DNA of 64,000 nt from Natronosalvus rutilus (lineage in GTDB: Archaea; Halobacteriota; Halobacteria; Halobacteriales; Natrialbaceae), in NCBI RefSeq assembly GCF_024204665.1, contig NZ_CP100355.1:186001-250000 (forward strand). Reading direction: 5' to 3'. The notes beneath the pieces are model-generated. The model had not been told where the DNA came from. It was given only the letters and a program-made list of their open reading frames with translations, and made no database searches. The position numbers and the translations under genes are program-made. Below, piece after piece: positions 7,249 to 15,172 of this stretch (position 1 is its first letter; each line of letters opens with the position of its first letter).

Positions 7249-8934
7249 ATGAACCACGCCAGAGGACCGCTGCTCACGATCGACCTCGAGGACCGTTCGT
7301 GGGAGACCGAATCGATCGACGACGTACTCGAGCGCTACGTCGGCGGTCGCGCAGTCGGAACGAAACTCGCTCACGACCGGATTCCGTTCGACGCGGACCC
7401 GTTCGGTCACGAGAACCGCCTCTTCTTCGCGACGGGACCGCTCCAGCACTCGACGATGAGCTTCACCGGGCGAATGTCGGCGACCGGGCTCTCGCCGCTG
7501 ACCGACGGCCTGCTCTCCTCGAACGCCGGGGGTTTCCTCTCGCGGAACTTCACGGCGACGGGCTACGGCGCCGTCGAGGTCGCAGGCGAGAGCGACGACC
7601 TCGTGATCGTACACGTTACGGACGATAGCGTCGAATTCGAGGACGCGTCGGCGCTCGAGGGGGCAGAGACGAGCGAAATCTGTGACTACATCGAGGACGA
7701 ACACGGCCTCGCGGCCGAACACACCGTCACCATCGGCCCCGCGGGCGAGAACCAGGTTCGATTCGCCTCGATCATGACCTCCCGCGAGCGCGCGTTCGGC
7801 CGCGGCGGTCTCGGAGCCGTGCTCGGGTCGAAGAACGTCAAAGCGATCACCTTCGACGGGGACTCGACGCACGACGTCGAGATTCCACCCCTCCAGATGG
7901 ACGTCCACCGGGAGGCTGCCCAGTCCGACCACATCATGAAACGGCAGGGCACCTCCTCGATGACAGAGTTCGCCAGCACGGTCGAGGCCCTGCCGACGCG
8001 GTACTTTTCGGAACTGAGCTTCGAGGGCGCCGAGGGCATCAGCGGCGACCGCGTCGAAGAGAAGAAGTACAAGAAGGGGACCTGCTCGGCGTGTGCGTTC
8101 GCCTGCAAACTCCCAACCAGGGACGAGGAATCCGGCCTCGAGACCGAGGGCCCGGAGTACGAGACGGTGATGGCGTTCGGCTCGAACGCCGGCGTCGACG
8201 ACATCGTCGACGTGATGCAGTCGAACAAACTGTGCGACGAACTCGGGATGGACACCATCTCCGCGGGCGACGTCGTCTCGGCGTACCTCGCGAGCGAGGA
8301 CGCATTCGGCGACGCCGAGTTGATCCACGAAACCGTCGAGAAGATCGCCCATCGGGAGGGAATTGGCGACACGCTCGCCGAGGGCGTCGACCGCATCCAC
8401 GATGAACTGGGCGTCGACAACTGGTCAGTCAAGGGCCTCGAGTTCCCCGCCCACGACGGCCGCACGCTCAACGGTCAGGGGCTGTCCTTCGCCACCTCCA
8501 ACCGCGGCGCCGATCACATGTACGCCGAGTTCTACTCGCTAGAGTACCCGTTGGTCGACCAGGACCAGGCCATCGACAAGGAGGGGCTCGAGGGGAAACC
8601 CCCGAAGGTCGTCGAGAAGGAGAACCTGAACGTCATCAAGGACAGCGCGGTCCTGTGTAAGTTCTCCCGAGACTTCGTCGACGCCGACCGCCTCGAGACG
8701 CTCCTCGACGCGGACTACGACGACCTGCTCGCCGTCGGCGGCGAGGTCGTCGCGATGGAGCGCCACTTCAACAACCGGCGCGGCATGGACCGGGCGGACG
8801 ACCGACTGCCCTACGAACTTCCGGGATTCGACGACGCCCTCTCGGCGTACTACGCCGAGCGCGGCTGGAACGACGACGGCACCGTCCCGGCAGAAGCCGT
8901 CGGCGCAGGCGAGGCGGTCTCGAGCGACGACTGA
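7249..8934 (+). CDS. aor: Aldehyde ferredoxin oxidoreductase family protein
   Basis: A 561-residue tungsten (or molybdenum) bis-pyranopterin enzyme. It would oxidise aldehydes to carboxylic acids and pass electrons to ferredoxin in the cytoplasm. The N-terminal half has the cofactor phrases GRMSATGLSPLTDGL and GGLGAVLGSKNVKAI. The [4Fe-4S] ligands are C279, C282, C286 (CSACAFAC) and C470 (VLCKF). A second pterin loop is near CDELGMDTIS. Length is slightly short of the usual 600 residues but all domains are present. Start ATG 7249. A winged-helix gene lies just upstream on the same strand. Substrate unknown. Confidence 0.92.
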   Translation: MNHARGPLLTIDLEDRSWETESIDDVLERYVGGRAVGTKLAHDRIPFDADPFGHENRLFFATGPLQHSTMSFTGRMSATGLSPLTDGLLSSNAGGFLSRNFTATGYGAVEVAGESDDLVIVHVTDDSVEFEDASALEGAETSEICDYIEDEHGLAAEHTVTIGPAGENQVRFASIMTSRERAFGRGGLGAVLGSKNVKAITFDGDSTHDVEIPPLQMDVHREAAQSDHIMKRQGTSSMTEFASTVEALPTRYFSELSFEGAEGISGDRVEEKKYKKGTCSACAFACKLPTRDEESGLETEGPEYETVMAFGSNAGVDDIVDVMQSNKLCDELGMDTISAGDVVSAYLASEDAFGDAELIHETVEKIAHREGIGDTLAEGVDRIHDELGVDNWSVKGLEFPAHDGRTLNGQGLSFATSNRGADHMYAEFYSLEYPLVDQDQAIDKEGLEGKPPKVVEKENLNVIKDSAVLCKFSRDFVDADRLETLLDADYDDLLAVGGEVVAMERHFNNRRGMDRADDRLPYELPGFDDALSAYYAERGWNDDGTVPAEAVGAGEAVSSDD

Positions 8935-8945
8935 CGGGTTCAGCT

Positions 8946-9008
8946 GTTCTACCGTTTCCGCCGTTTTCGCCGCTCTCACCGTTCCCGCTGTTCTCGTCGT
9001 TTTCGTCG
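8946..9008. repeat. Seven degenerate 9-base tandem units
   Basis: Units such as TTTCCGCCG, TTTTCGCCG, CTCTCACCG, TTCTCGTCG and TTTTCGTCG run head to tail. They fill the gap between the stop of the aldehyde ferredoxin oxidoreductase gene and the stop of the convergent membrane-protein gene. T-runs at regular spacing could act as a terminator. Confidence 0.7.
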
Positions 9009-9010
9009 TT

Positions 9011-10675
9011 TCACTGGTCGACGCCAGGTTCGAACGCCTCGAGCCGCCGTCTCGCGTATCGATAGCCGCCGAGCCCCGCGACGCCGCCGAAGACGCCACA
9101 GAGGCCCACCGTCGCCGCGACTCCCGCGAGCGAGTCGGCGACCCCCGTCCCGAACCCGACGAAGAGTGGGCTCGCGACGACGACCATCGCGGCGAGGTAC
9201 GCGAGCATGGCGTACAGTTCGGGCGGCGACAGGGAGGCAGGCGTCGGTCCCTCGAGGTTCGGGAGGTAGGCGCCGACGGCGAGCGAGAGGCCCGTCCCGC
9301 CGATGGTCACCAGCGTCGAGGCGGCCGCGAATCCGACGCTCGTCAGGGGCGGATAGCCGGCAGCGGCACCGACGAGGAGTGCAGCGGTAGCGACGACTGG
9401 CGTGCCCGGAACGAGCGCGGCGAGGGCGTGCCCGCGGAGGATGGCGTCCGGCCCGCCCGGCGTGGTCCGCACGAGCGCCAGGGCGACCCGTTCGTTCCCG
9501 AGGGGGTTGAGCGTCGTCCCGAGGCCGACGGCCGAGGCGGCGTACAGGACGACGAGCGGCGCGAGTAGGGCGGGCGCCGTCGTCGATACGTCGGCCGTCA
9601 CCGGACCCACGAACGCCAGCGGCAGGACGACGTAGAGCATCGCCCGTGGCGACCGGCGCATCCGACGCCACACCACCGCCGTCGCTCCCGCCGTCGCCCG
9701 GCCGAATCGCGCCTCGAGCACCCGCCCCACGAACCGCGTTCGCCGGCCGGGACGCGAGTCGGAGACGGTGCCGTCGTCGAGGACGGTCTCGGCGAACCAC
9801 AGCGAGCGGCCGGAGACGAGGGTCGTTCCTAGGGCGAGGGGGATCACGCAGGTGGCGACGAGCAGTGCAGCCCCGGCCTGGATGGCCCCCGCCTCGAGGC
9901 CGGGCGTGGTCGCGAGCGCGAGGTCGCCGTACCACCCCAGCGGCGTCGAGCCGAGCAGGCCGGCGGTCCGACGGCTGACGGCGAGCCCGACGAACGTGAC
10001 GAACAGGAGGAGGACGCTCACGGCGTAGCGGGCGCTGTAGAGTCGTGGGGATCGACGGATGGCGGCCCGGATGGCGACGCCAACGGCGGTTCCGGCCAGC
10101 AGGCCGGTCAGGAGGATGGCGCCGCCGCCGACGACTGCGCCGACGAACGTCGCGGGCGACCCCGTCCCAACCGTGAACGCCAGGACGGCTCCCAGGGTTG
10201 CCGGCGCGACGAACCAGCCGTGCTCAAGCAGGGCCGCCCCGAGGACACCGGTGATCGCCGACGGGAGCGGGACCGCGGTGACGGCCTCGGTCGGTGGGGT
10301 CTCCCAGCCGTCGCTCGTCGTCGCGCCGAGCGCGCCCAGGCCCGCCGTCAGAACGAGTCCCGTGGCCGCGAGTTCGCGCGTGCGCTCCAGAACGCGGTCG
10401 CTCTCGGTGCCGACGAGGGTGCCGTAATGGTAGGCGCCGGGTTCGGGCCAGACGGACTCGTAGACGGGGACCGGAACGGTGCCGACGAGCAACAGCGTCG
10501 CGAACGTCGCACCCAGGACGACCGCGGCCGCCAGTTGCGGGTGGCGACGACGGCGCCGGAGTTCGACGCGGTGGCGAACCGCCGCAATCTGCCCCGCGGC
10601 GCGAGCGGCGGCGAGGACGCGCTGACTCGAGGAGGTCACTGCTCGAGGTTGCACCGGGGGGTGGTTCACTCTCAC
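9011..10675 (-). CDS. Large polytopic membrane protein, function unknown
   Basis: About 554 residues with some twelve or more hydrophobic segments separated by short Arg-rich loops, for example AAIRRSPRLYSARYAVSVLLL and VWRRMRRSPRAML. The overall shape suggests an ABC-2-like exporter component or permease, but I see no diagnostic motif and no ATPase gene nearby. The start is probably GTG 10675 (or GTG 10669). The frame is open farther upstream, but a TATA element (minus strand, about 10718-10730) places transcription near 10698. It is convergent with the oxidoreductase gene, separated only by the 9-base repeat array. Confidence 0.65.
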   Translation of the reverse strand: MRVNHPPVQPRAVTSSSQRVLAAARAAGQIAAVRHRVELRRRRRHPQLAAAVVLGATFATLLLVGTVPVPVYESVWPEPGAYHYGTLVGTESDRVLERTRELAATGLVLTAGLGALGATTSDGWETPPTEAVTAVPLPSAITGVLGAALLEHGWFVAPATLGAVLAFTVGTGSPATFVGAVVGGGAILLTGLLAGTAVGVAIRAAIRRSPRLYSARYAVSVLLLFVTFVGLAVSRRTAGLLGSTPLGWYGDLALATTPGLEAGAIQAGAALLVATCVIPLALGTTLVSGRSLWFAETVLDDGTVSDSRPGRRTRFVGRVLEARFGRATAGATAVVWRRMRRSPRAMLYVVLPLAFVGPVTADVSTTAPALLAPLVVLYAASAVGLGTTLNPLGNERVALALVRTTPGGPDAILRGHALAALVPGTPVVATAALLVGAAAGYPPLTSVGFAAASTLVTIGGTGLSLAVGAYLPNLEGPTPASLSPPELYAMLAYLAAMVVVASPLFVGFGTGVADSLAGVAATVGLCGVFGGVAGLGGYRYARRRLEAFEPGVDQ

Positions 10676-10709
10676 GGTTTCGCATTTGGTGCGACCGGGG
10701 ATGTGAAAA

Positions 10710-10732
10710 TGGTATAGAAAATATAGTAATGA
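10710..10732. promoter_or_regulatory. AT-rich motif, promoter of the large membrane-protein gene; near-copy at 30679
   Basis: TGGTATAGAAAATATAGTAA lies upstream of the minus-strand membrane-protein gene. Read on the minus strand it contains ACTATATTTTC, a plausible TATA box. Twenty of 22 bases are the same at 30679-30700. Confidence 0.55.
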
Positions 10733-10861
10733 GTTGTGTCGAGGTGGGTGGGCTAGCTGGCGTGGCTCACCAGTTACTGGAGACGCCGTGCTCGTCACTC
10801 GACCTGACATCGGTGGTCCCGTCAGTCCGTGCCGGCCGAGTGTCCCGGGGACGTTCGGCGC

Positions 10862-11257
10862 TCACTCGCGGTCGCCGTCGTCAGTCCCGGGGTCCTCGAG
10901 GTCCTCGAGCGGAACGGGGTCGTTCCACTCGTTTGCGGGTTCGTCGCCGTCGTCTCCGCCCTCACCCGCGCCTTCGTCGTTCCCCGACCGAACCGTCCAG
11001 GGCACTTCGTCGGCCCGCGAGGGATGGACGTTGACGGCGCCGCCACGGTAGGGATCCGTCTCGGGGTCGTAGTCCAGTTCGCTCCGAGCGAGCAGGTAGA
11101 CGATCGCGCCGTAGACCGGCACCGCGAACACGATCACGGCCCACTTCCGCGGGTTGGACATCCCCACCTCGCGGGCGTCGCGGTAGACGTACGCGGCGAG
11201 GCCGGCGAAGAACGCCAGCGAGGCGAGAGCGAGCGCGGCGAGCGCCAGCGGATCCAT
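10862..11257 (-). CDS. Small membrane protein with acidic tail
   Basis: 131 residues. Two hydrophobic segments (about 5-22 and 38-56) flank a short polar loop YRDAREVGMSNPRKWA, a layout resembling the PLDc_N-type two-helix domain. An acidic C-terminal half with no fold signature follows (GEGGDDGDEPANEW). I start at ATG 11257, because the eight upstream codons add only polar residues before the first helix. It is the next gene on the minus strand after the reductase-like flavoprotein (47 bases), so it may share that transcript. Function unknown. Confidence 0.7.
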   Translation of the reverse strand: MDPLALAALALASLAFFAGLAAYVYRDAREVGMSNPRKWAVIVFAVPVYGAIVYLLARSELDYDPETDPYRGGAVNVHPSRADEVPWTVRSGNDEGAGEGGDDGDEPANEWNDPVPLEDLEDPGTDDGDRE

Positions 11258-11304
11258 GTCGGTCGTTGGCGCTCGAGGCATCTAAACCGATTGCCTCCCG
11301 ATAC

Positions 11305-12543
11305 CTAGTTGTACCAGTCCCGCCGAGCCCGAAGCACGCGGGCGATCAGCGGCAGATCCCGAACGCCGAGCAGTTTCGCGAGCGCGAGTCGGCTCCCTTT
11401 GTTGGCCTGGGCCAGCGTATCGGTGTCGAAGCGGTTCAGGTCCGCCATGAGGTCGTCGTAGCGGTCGTTCGAGGCGAGGTAGAGCAGGTGCGTCATCAGG
11501 AGCCGCGTGTCCACGTTCGGGGCGACATCGCGGTGCCAGAGCGTGTCGTAGACCGCGAGGTTGTCGGCGGTGGGCTCGATCTGGCCGTGTTTGAGACAGC
11601 TGTCGGCGGCGACGGCGGCCGCCCGACCGGACTTCATGCAGGTGTGAATCCCCTCGCCCCAGAGTGGGTCGACGGTCGGGACGGTGTCGCCGATGGCCAT
11701 GAACCGGTCGGTGTGGATCTGGCCCGGCGGCTGGATGTGGGCCGATCCGCGGTGCTGACGGCCCTCGATTCGCTCGGCGTTCGCGAAGCGGGGGTCGGTG
11801 TCGATCCAGTGCTGGAGGTAGTCGTCGATGTTGAAGTTGTCCCGGCCGTGCTGGTGGTGGCTCTCGTTCTGGATGTAACAGACGCCCACCTTCGCGGTGT
11901 CCGCGCCGGTGTGAAAGATCCAGGAGTAGCCTCCGGGGGCGATGTCGTGGTCGAGGCGCAACATCATCGCGTCGGTCAGGTCGGCGTAGCCAGGATGGTC
12001 GACCTCGATTCCCTCGAGTTCGAACTCGATCCCGATGGCGTGGTTCTCCCGCTTGAGGTCGCTCACACCGAGTTTCTTCGCCAGCGGCGCCGCGGGCCCC
12101 GTCGCGTCGATCACGATGTCGGCGTAGAGTTCCTCGGACCCGCTGTAGGTGACGCCGACGGGTTCGCCGCCCTCCGTAATCGGTGCCGTCGCTCTCGAGT
12201 CGAAGCGGTACTCCGCACCATTCTCGCGGCCGTCCTCGACCAGGAACCGCTTGAACTTCCCGAAGTCCAGCACCGCGCCCGGCTGATCCTGTACGTAGTA
12301 GTCGTTCGGCGACTCGAGCACCACGGATTCGGTGAACTGCTGGACGACGTCGTCGGGGATCCCGAACGAGGCCATCATCGACGGGAACGTGCCGGCCGTC
12401 GACTTGTTGCTCTGTTTCGGGAACTCGTCTTCCGCCTCCGTCTCGAGGACGACGACGTCGTACCCGCGGGTGGCCAGATCCCGCGCACACTGCGCACCAG
12501 CAGGCCCAGCCCCGGCGATCACTACGTCGCAATCTCCGTTCAT
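11305..12543 (-). CDS. Geranylgeranyl reductase-family FAD oxidoreductase
   Basis: A 412-residue flavoprotein of the geranylgeranyl reductase / digeranylgeranylglycerophospholipid reductase family, which saturates isoprenoid double bonds in archaeal lipids or carotenoid and quinone side chains. The FAD-binding GAGPAGAQCARDL is near residue 10, an acidic partner ends VVVLETEAE, and the second FAD motif is IGDTVPTVDPLWGEGI near 280. The start ATG 12543 is chosen over an upstream in-frame Met because it places VVIAGAGPAG at the usual distance. It is divergent from the CBS gene. The exact substrate is not readable; haloarchaea carry several paralogues. Confidence 0.85.
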   Translation of the reverse strand: MNGDCDVVIAGAGPAGAQCARDLATRGYDVVVLETEAEDEFPKQSNKSTAGTFPSMMASFGIPDDVVQQFTESVVLESPNDYYVQDQPGAVLDFGKFKRFLVEDGRENGAEYRFDSRATAPITEGGEPVGVTYSGSEELYADIVIDATGPAAPLAKKLGVSDLKRENHAIGIEFELEGIEVDHPGYADLTDAMMLRLDHDIAPGGYSWIFHTGADTAKVGVCYIQNESHHQHGRDNFNIDDYLQHWIDTDPRFANAERIEGRQHRGSAHIQPPGQIHTDRFMAIGDTVPTVDPLWGEGIHTCMKSGRAAAVAADSCLKHGQIEPTADNLAVYDTLWHRDVAPNVDTRLLMTHLLYLASNDRYDDLMADLNRFDTDTLAQANKGSRLALAKLLGVRDLPLIARVLRARRDWYN

Positions 12544-12714
12544 AAGGCACAGACTGTGCTGGAGCATTATGAGTATACCCAGTTATGTCCGCAAATGAAC
12601 GTCACACTCGCGTGAGGTATGCGACCGACTGGCACCCGTCGGCCGAACGAACCGGCCGCTACGCCTGCAATCACTGGTGGCGATACTACATATCTCGACC
12701 CCGTAGCACGACAC

Positions 12715-13137
12715 ATGTCACTCGAGACGCTCGCCCGGAGCGACGTCGTCACCGCGTCGCCGGACAGTTCCATTCGAGACGTTGCGGCCATGATGGACGA
12801 GGAGATGGTCGGCAGCGTGGTCGTCACCGAGGGGGACGAACCGGTCGGTATCGTGACCGACCGCGACCTCGCGCTCGCGGTCCTGGTCGACGGCGACGAC
12901 CCCGAATCGACGACCGTCCAGGACGTCATGTCCGGGACGGTTCACACGATCGGCGTCGACGCGGGATTCTACGACGCGACCGAACGAATGAACGAACGCA
13001 ACGTCCGGCGGTTGCCGGTCGTCGACGACGACGGCTTACTCGTGGGAATCATCACGCTCGACGACCTGAGCGAACTGCTGGCAGACGAACAGAGCGAACT
13101 CGTCGGCGTGATCCGCGAGCAGCGCGCGCCGTACTGA
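12715..13137 (+). CDS. Two-CBS-domain protein
   Basis: 140 residues, consisting of two CBS motifs and nothing else. The first is DVVTASPDSSIRDVAAMM with GIVTDRDLALAVL. The second is SGTVHTIGVDAGFYDATERM with LPVVDDDGLLVGIITLDDL. Paired CBS domains bind adenosyl ligands (AMP, ATP, SAM) and act as energy or metabolite sensors. Start ATG 12715. It is divergent from the flavoprotein gene across 171 bases and convergent, with 12 bases between stops, with the HNH-like gene. Confidence 0.9.
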   Translation: MSLETLARSDVVTASPDSSIRDVAAMMDEEMVGSVVVTEGDEPVGIVTDRDLALAVLVDGDDPESTTVQDVMSGTVHTIGVDAGFYDATERMNERNVRRLPVVDDDGLLVGIITLDDLSELLADEQSELVGVIREQRAPY

Positions 13138-13149
13138 TCGCACTCGCGT

Positions 13150-14058
13150 TCACGTTTCGAAGAGGCACTCGGCGACGACTTGCGTCCGCGCCGTGAGCGC
13201 CGTCGTCGTCTTCGAACTCGCCTGGAGCGAGTCGTTGATCGCCCCGTAGAGCGCGTCGAACGCGAGGTCGCCGTCCCCATCGCGCCAGCCCTCGAGCGCG
13301 GGCGACTCGAGGCCGCAGGTCGGACACTGGCGGGACGAATCGGGATCGAGAACGGCAGGGTCGTCCGCGCCCTCGAGCCCCGTGAAGCAGCCGTAACAGC
13401 ACCCGAGTCCGACCGCAATGCCGTCGGAGAGTTCGACCACCTTGCGGAGGTCACGCTGGAGGCTCCGCGCTGCGGTGCAGAACGACTCGAGTGCCGTCGA
13501 GAGCGTTTCGGCTGGCGGGTCGTCGCCCGCCTCGTCACCGTCGTTCGGCACCGCGTCGCTCGTTCCGTCGGCCGTCCCCGCCGCGAGCGCCTCGAGATCG
13601 GACTCGGCCGGCGCCCGCTCGAGCGGGTCGAGGGTCGCGTCGACCATCGCGAGCGCGAGGCAGGCGTCCTGGCGAGCGATCACGTAGGTCGCGCGGTCGT
13701 TCTCGCCGTCCTCAATCGCCGCCGGCAACTGCGTCGCGAGGGAGGCGAACGAGGCGACGGTCGAGATGACGTCGCTCTGTCGTCTCGTCACGTCGCGAAT
13801 CGTCTCGAAGAGGCGCGTTCGCTCGTCGAAGACGGCGTCCTGGGAGCGGTGCAGCGTCCGAAAGCAGTCGTCACAGACGGTGACGAGCGCGCTCTCGTGA
13901 ACCGTGCCCTCGAGGGCGACGTCGCCGACCGCCGCGACGCGGCAGGACGACGAGTCGGTATCGGGACCGGAGTCGCTGTCGCAGTATCGGCACGCGTGAT
14001 TGTCGCGTTCGAAGATCGCCTCGCGATCCGCCTGCCAGGGTCGAGAGTCGGATTCCAC
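13150..14058 (-). CDS. HNH-like N-terminus plus C-terminal zinc ribbon, 302 aa
   Basis: The first 75 residues resemble an HNH nuclease: REAIFERDNHACRYC (C23, C26) and later LVTVCDDCFRTLHR (C62, C65, H70). The central His-His pair of active HNH enzymes is absent; the expected segment reads RVAAVGDVALEG. Residues 90-215 are helical with an acidic Asp/Glu-rich linker. The C-terminus has a zinc-ribbon-like CCYGC followed by CPTCG. The fold is probably retained for metal-dependent nucleic acid or protein binding rather than cutting (inference). Convergent with the CBS gene. Confidence 0.7.
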   Translation of the reverse strand: MESDSRPWQADREAIFERDNHACRYCDSDSGPDTDSSSCRVAAVGDVALEGTVHESALVTVCDDCFRTLHRSQDAVFDERTRLFETIRDVTRRQSDVISTVASFASLATQLPAAIEDGENDRATYVIARQDACLALAMVDATLDPLERAPAESDLEALAAGTADGTSDAVPNDGDEAGDDPPAETLSTALESFCTAARSLQRDLRKVVELSDGIAVGLGCCYGCFTGLEGADDPAVLDPDSSRQCPTCGLESPALEGWRDGDGDLAFDALYGAINDSLQASSKTTTALTARTQVVAECLFET

Positions 14059-14131
14059 GACTGCTGGTCACGCCGGCGGCGCAAAAACGCTCCGGCTGTC
14101 GGTGCACGAGCTCGGGCGCTTCGTAGTCATG

Positions 14132-15025
14132 TCAGACTGTCGCCGTCGTGGTCGCTGACACTTCCGCAAGGAACGACTCGAGCACGTCGTTCACCCGGTC
14201 GGCCTGCTCGAGGAAACAACCGTGTGAACCACCTTCGAGCTCGAGGAACTGAACGTTCGGGAGTTTCGCCTCGAACAGACGACCGTTCTCGACCGGGACG
14301 ATCCGATCCCCGCTCCCGTGGATCACGAGCGTCGGCAGGCGAAGGCCCTTGAGGCGGTCGCTCACGTCGAACCCGGTCATCGCTCCTAGCTGGGACTCGA
14401 GCGCCGGGTTCGACGGCGCCTGGGCGAGTTGCCATTCGATCAGCCGATCCAGCAGGTGGGGGTTGCGGTTGGTGAAGCGTTCGGCGAAGAGCGGACGCAG
14501 TCGCTCGCGAGCGGTCTCGCGCGGCGAATCGGCGCTCGCGAGGAGTTCCGACAGGACGTCCTCGTCCATCGCCATCGCGTCGACCCCGCCGTGGCTCGTC
14601 CCGATTAGGGTGAGCGAGGCCGCACGCGAGTACTCGAGCGCGTAGCGCTGGGCGACCATCCCGCCGAGGTCGAGGCCGACGAGGTGGGCGTCTCGAACCC
14701 CAGCGTCCTCGAGTACGGCCTCGAGGTCGGCGGCGAGTCCGCCCACGGAGTAGCTCAGGCGAGATTGCAGGAGCGGCGACCGGAGGCGCCGCGGGAGTCG
14801 ACCGACGAGCGGGGGGAGTCCGGCGTCGGAGCGATCCGTTCCCCGCGTGTCGGGGGCGATCAGGTCGTACTCGCCGGCACTGGCGAGCGCCTCGCGCTGC
14901 CAGCGCCACTGCCAGCGCCCGAGGCCCAGTCCCTGCAGGAAGACGACGGGCACCCCCTCGCCTCGTCCGTCCCCTCGCTCTCGATCGTAGTGAATCGACA
15001 CTCCGTCTCGCGTGACCCGTGGCAT
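14132..15025 (-). CDS. Alpha/beta hydrolase with Asp nucleophile
   Basis: A 297-residue alpha/beta hydrolase. The nucleophile elbow reads VGLDLGG (D119) instead of GxSxG. The acid is D240 (HGSGDRIVP) and the base H268 (GGSHGCF). The oxyanion loop is LQGLGLGRWQW. Asp at the elbow is the hallmark of haloalkane and haloacetate dehalogenases and of epoxide hydrolases, which form an alkyl-enzyme ester. No dehalogenase halide Trp next to the Asp is visible, so epoxide hydrolase or a relative is equally possible. Start ATG 15025, divergent from priL. Confidence 0.8.
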   Translation of the reverse strand: MPRVTRDGVSIHYDRERGDGRGEGVPVVFLQGLGLGRWQWRWQREALASAGEYDLIAPDTRGTDRSDAGLPPLVGRLPRRLRSPLLQSRLSYSVGGLAADLEAVLEDAGVRDAHLVGLDLGGMVAQRYALEYSRAASLTLIGTSHGGVDAMAMDEDVLSELLASADSPRETARERLRPLFAERFTNRNPHLLDRLIEWQLAQAPSNPALESQLGAMTGFDVSDRLKGLRLPTLVIHGSGDRIVPVENGRLFEAKLPNVQFLELEGGSHGCFLEQADRVNDVLESFLAEVSATTTATV

Positions 15026-15172
15026 GCCTCGAGATACGAGGTCCGGCCTCTTGAACGGACACCACTGCCGACTCGGACCCAGGTCGATCGCGTTCTGGAA
15101 CCGGCCCGACGAGATAAAGGGCCGAACTGGTAAACCGTGTGTTTAACCACCCCCGGCGGAATGTATGGATTG

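Noticed and set aside
11266-12615. 449-codon plus-strand frame over the flavoprotein gene
   Set aside because: Shadow of the geranylgeranyl-reductase-type gene, which has the FAD motifs on the minus strand.
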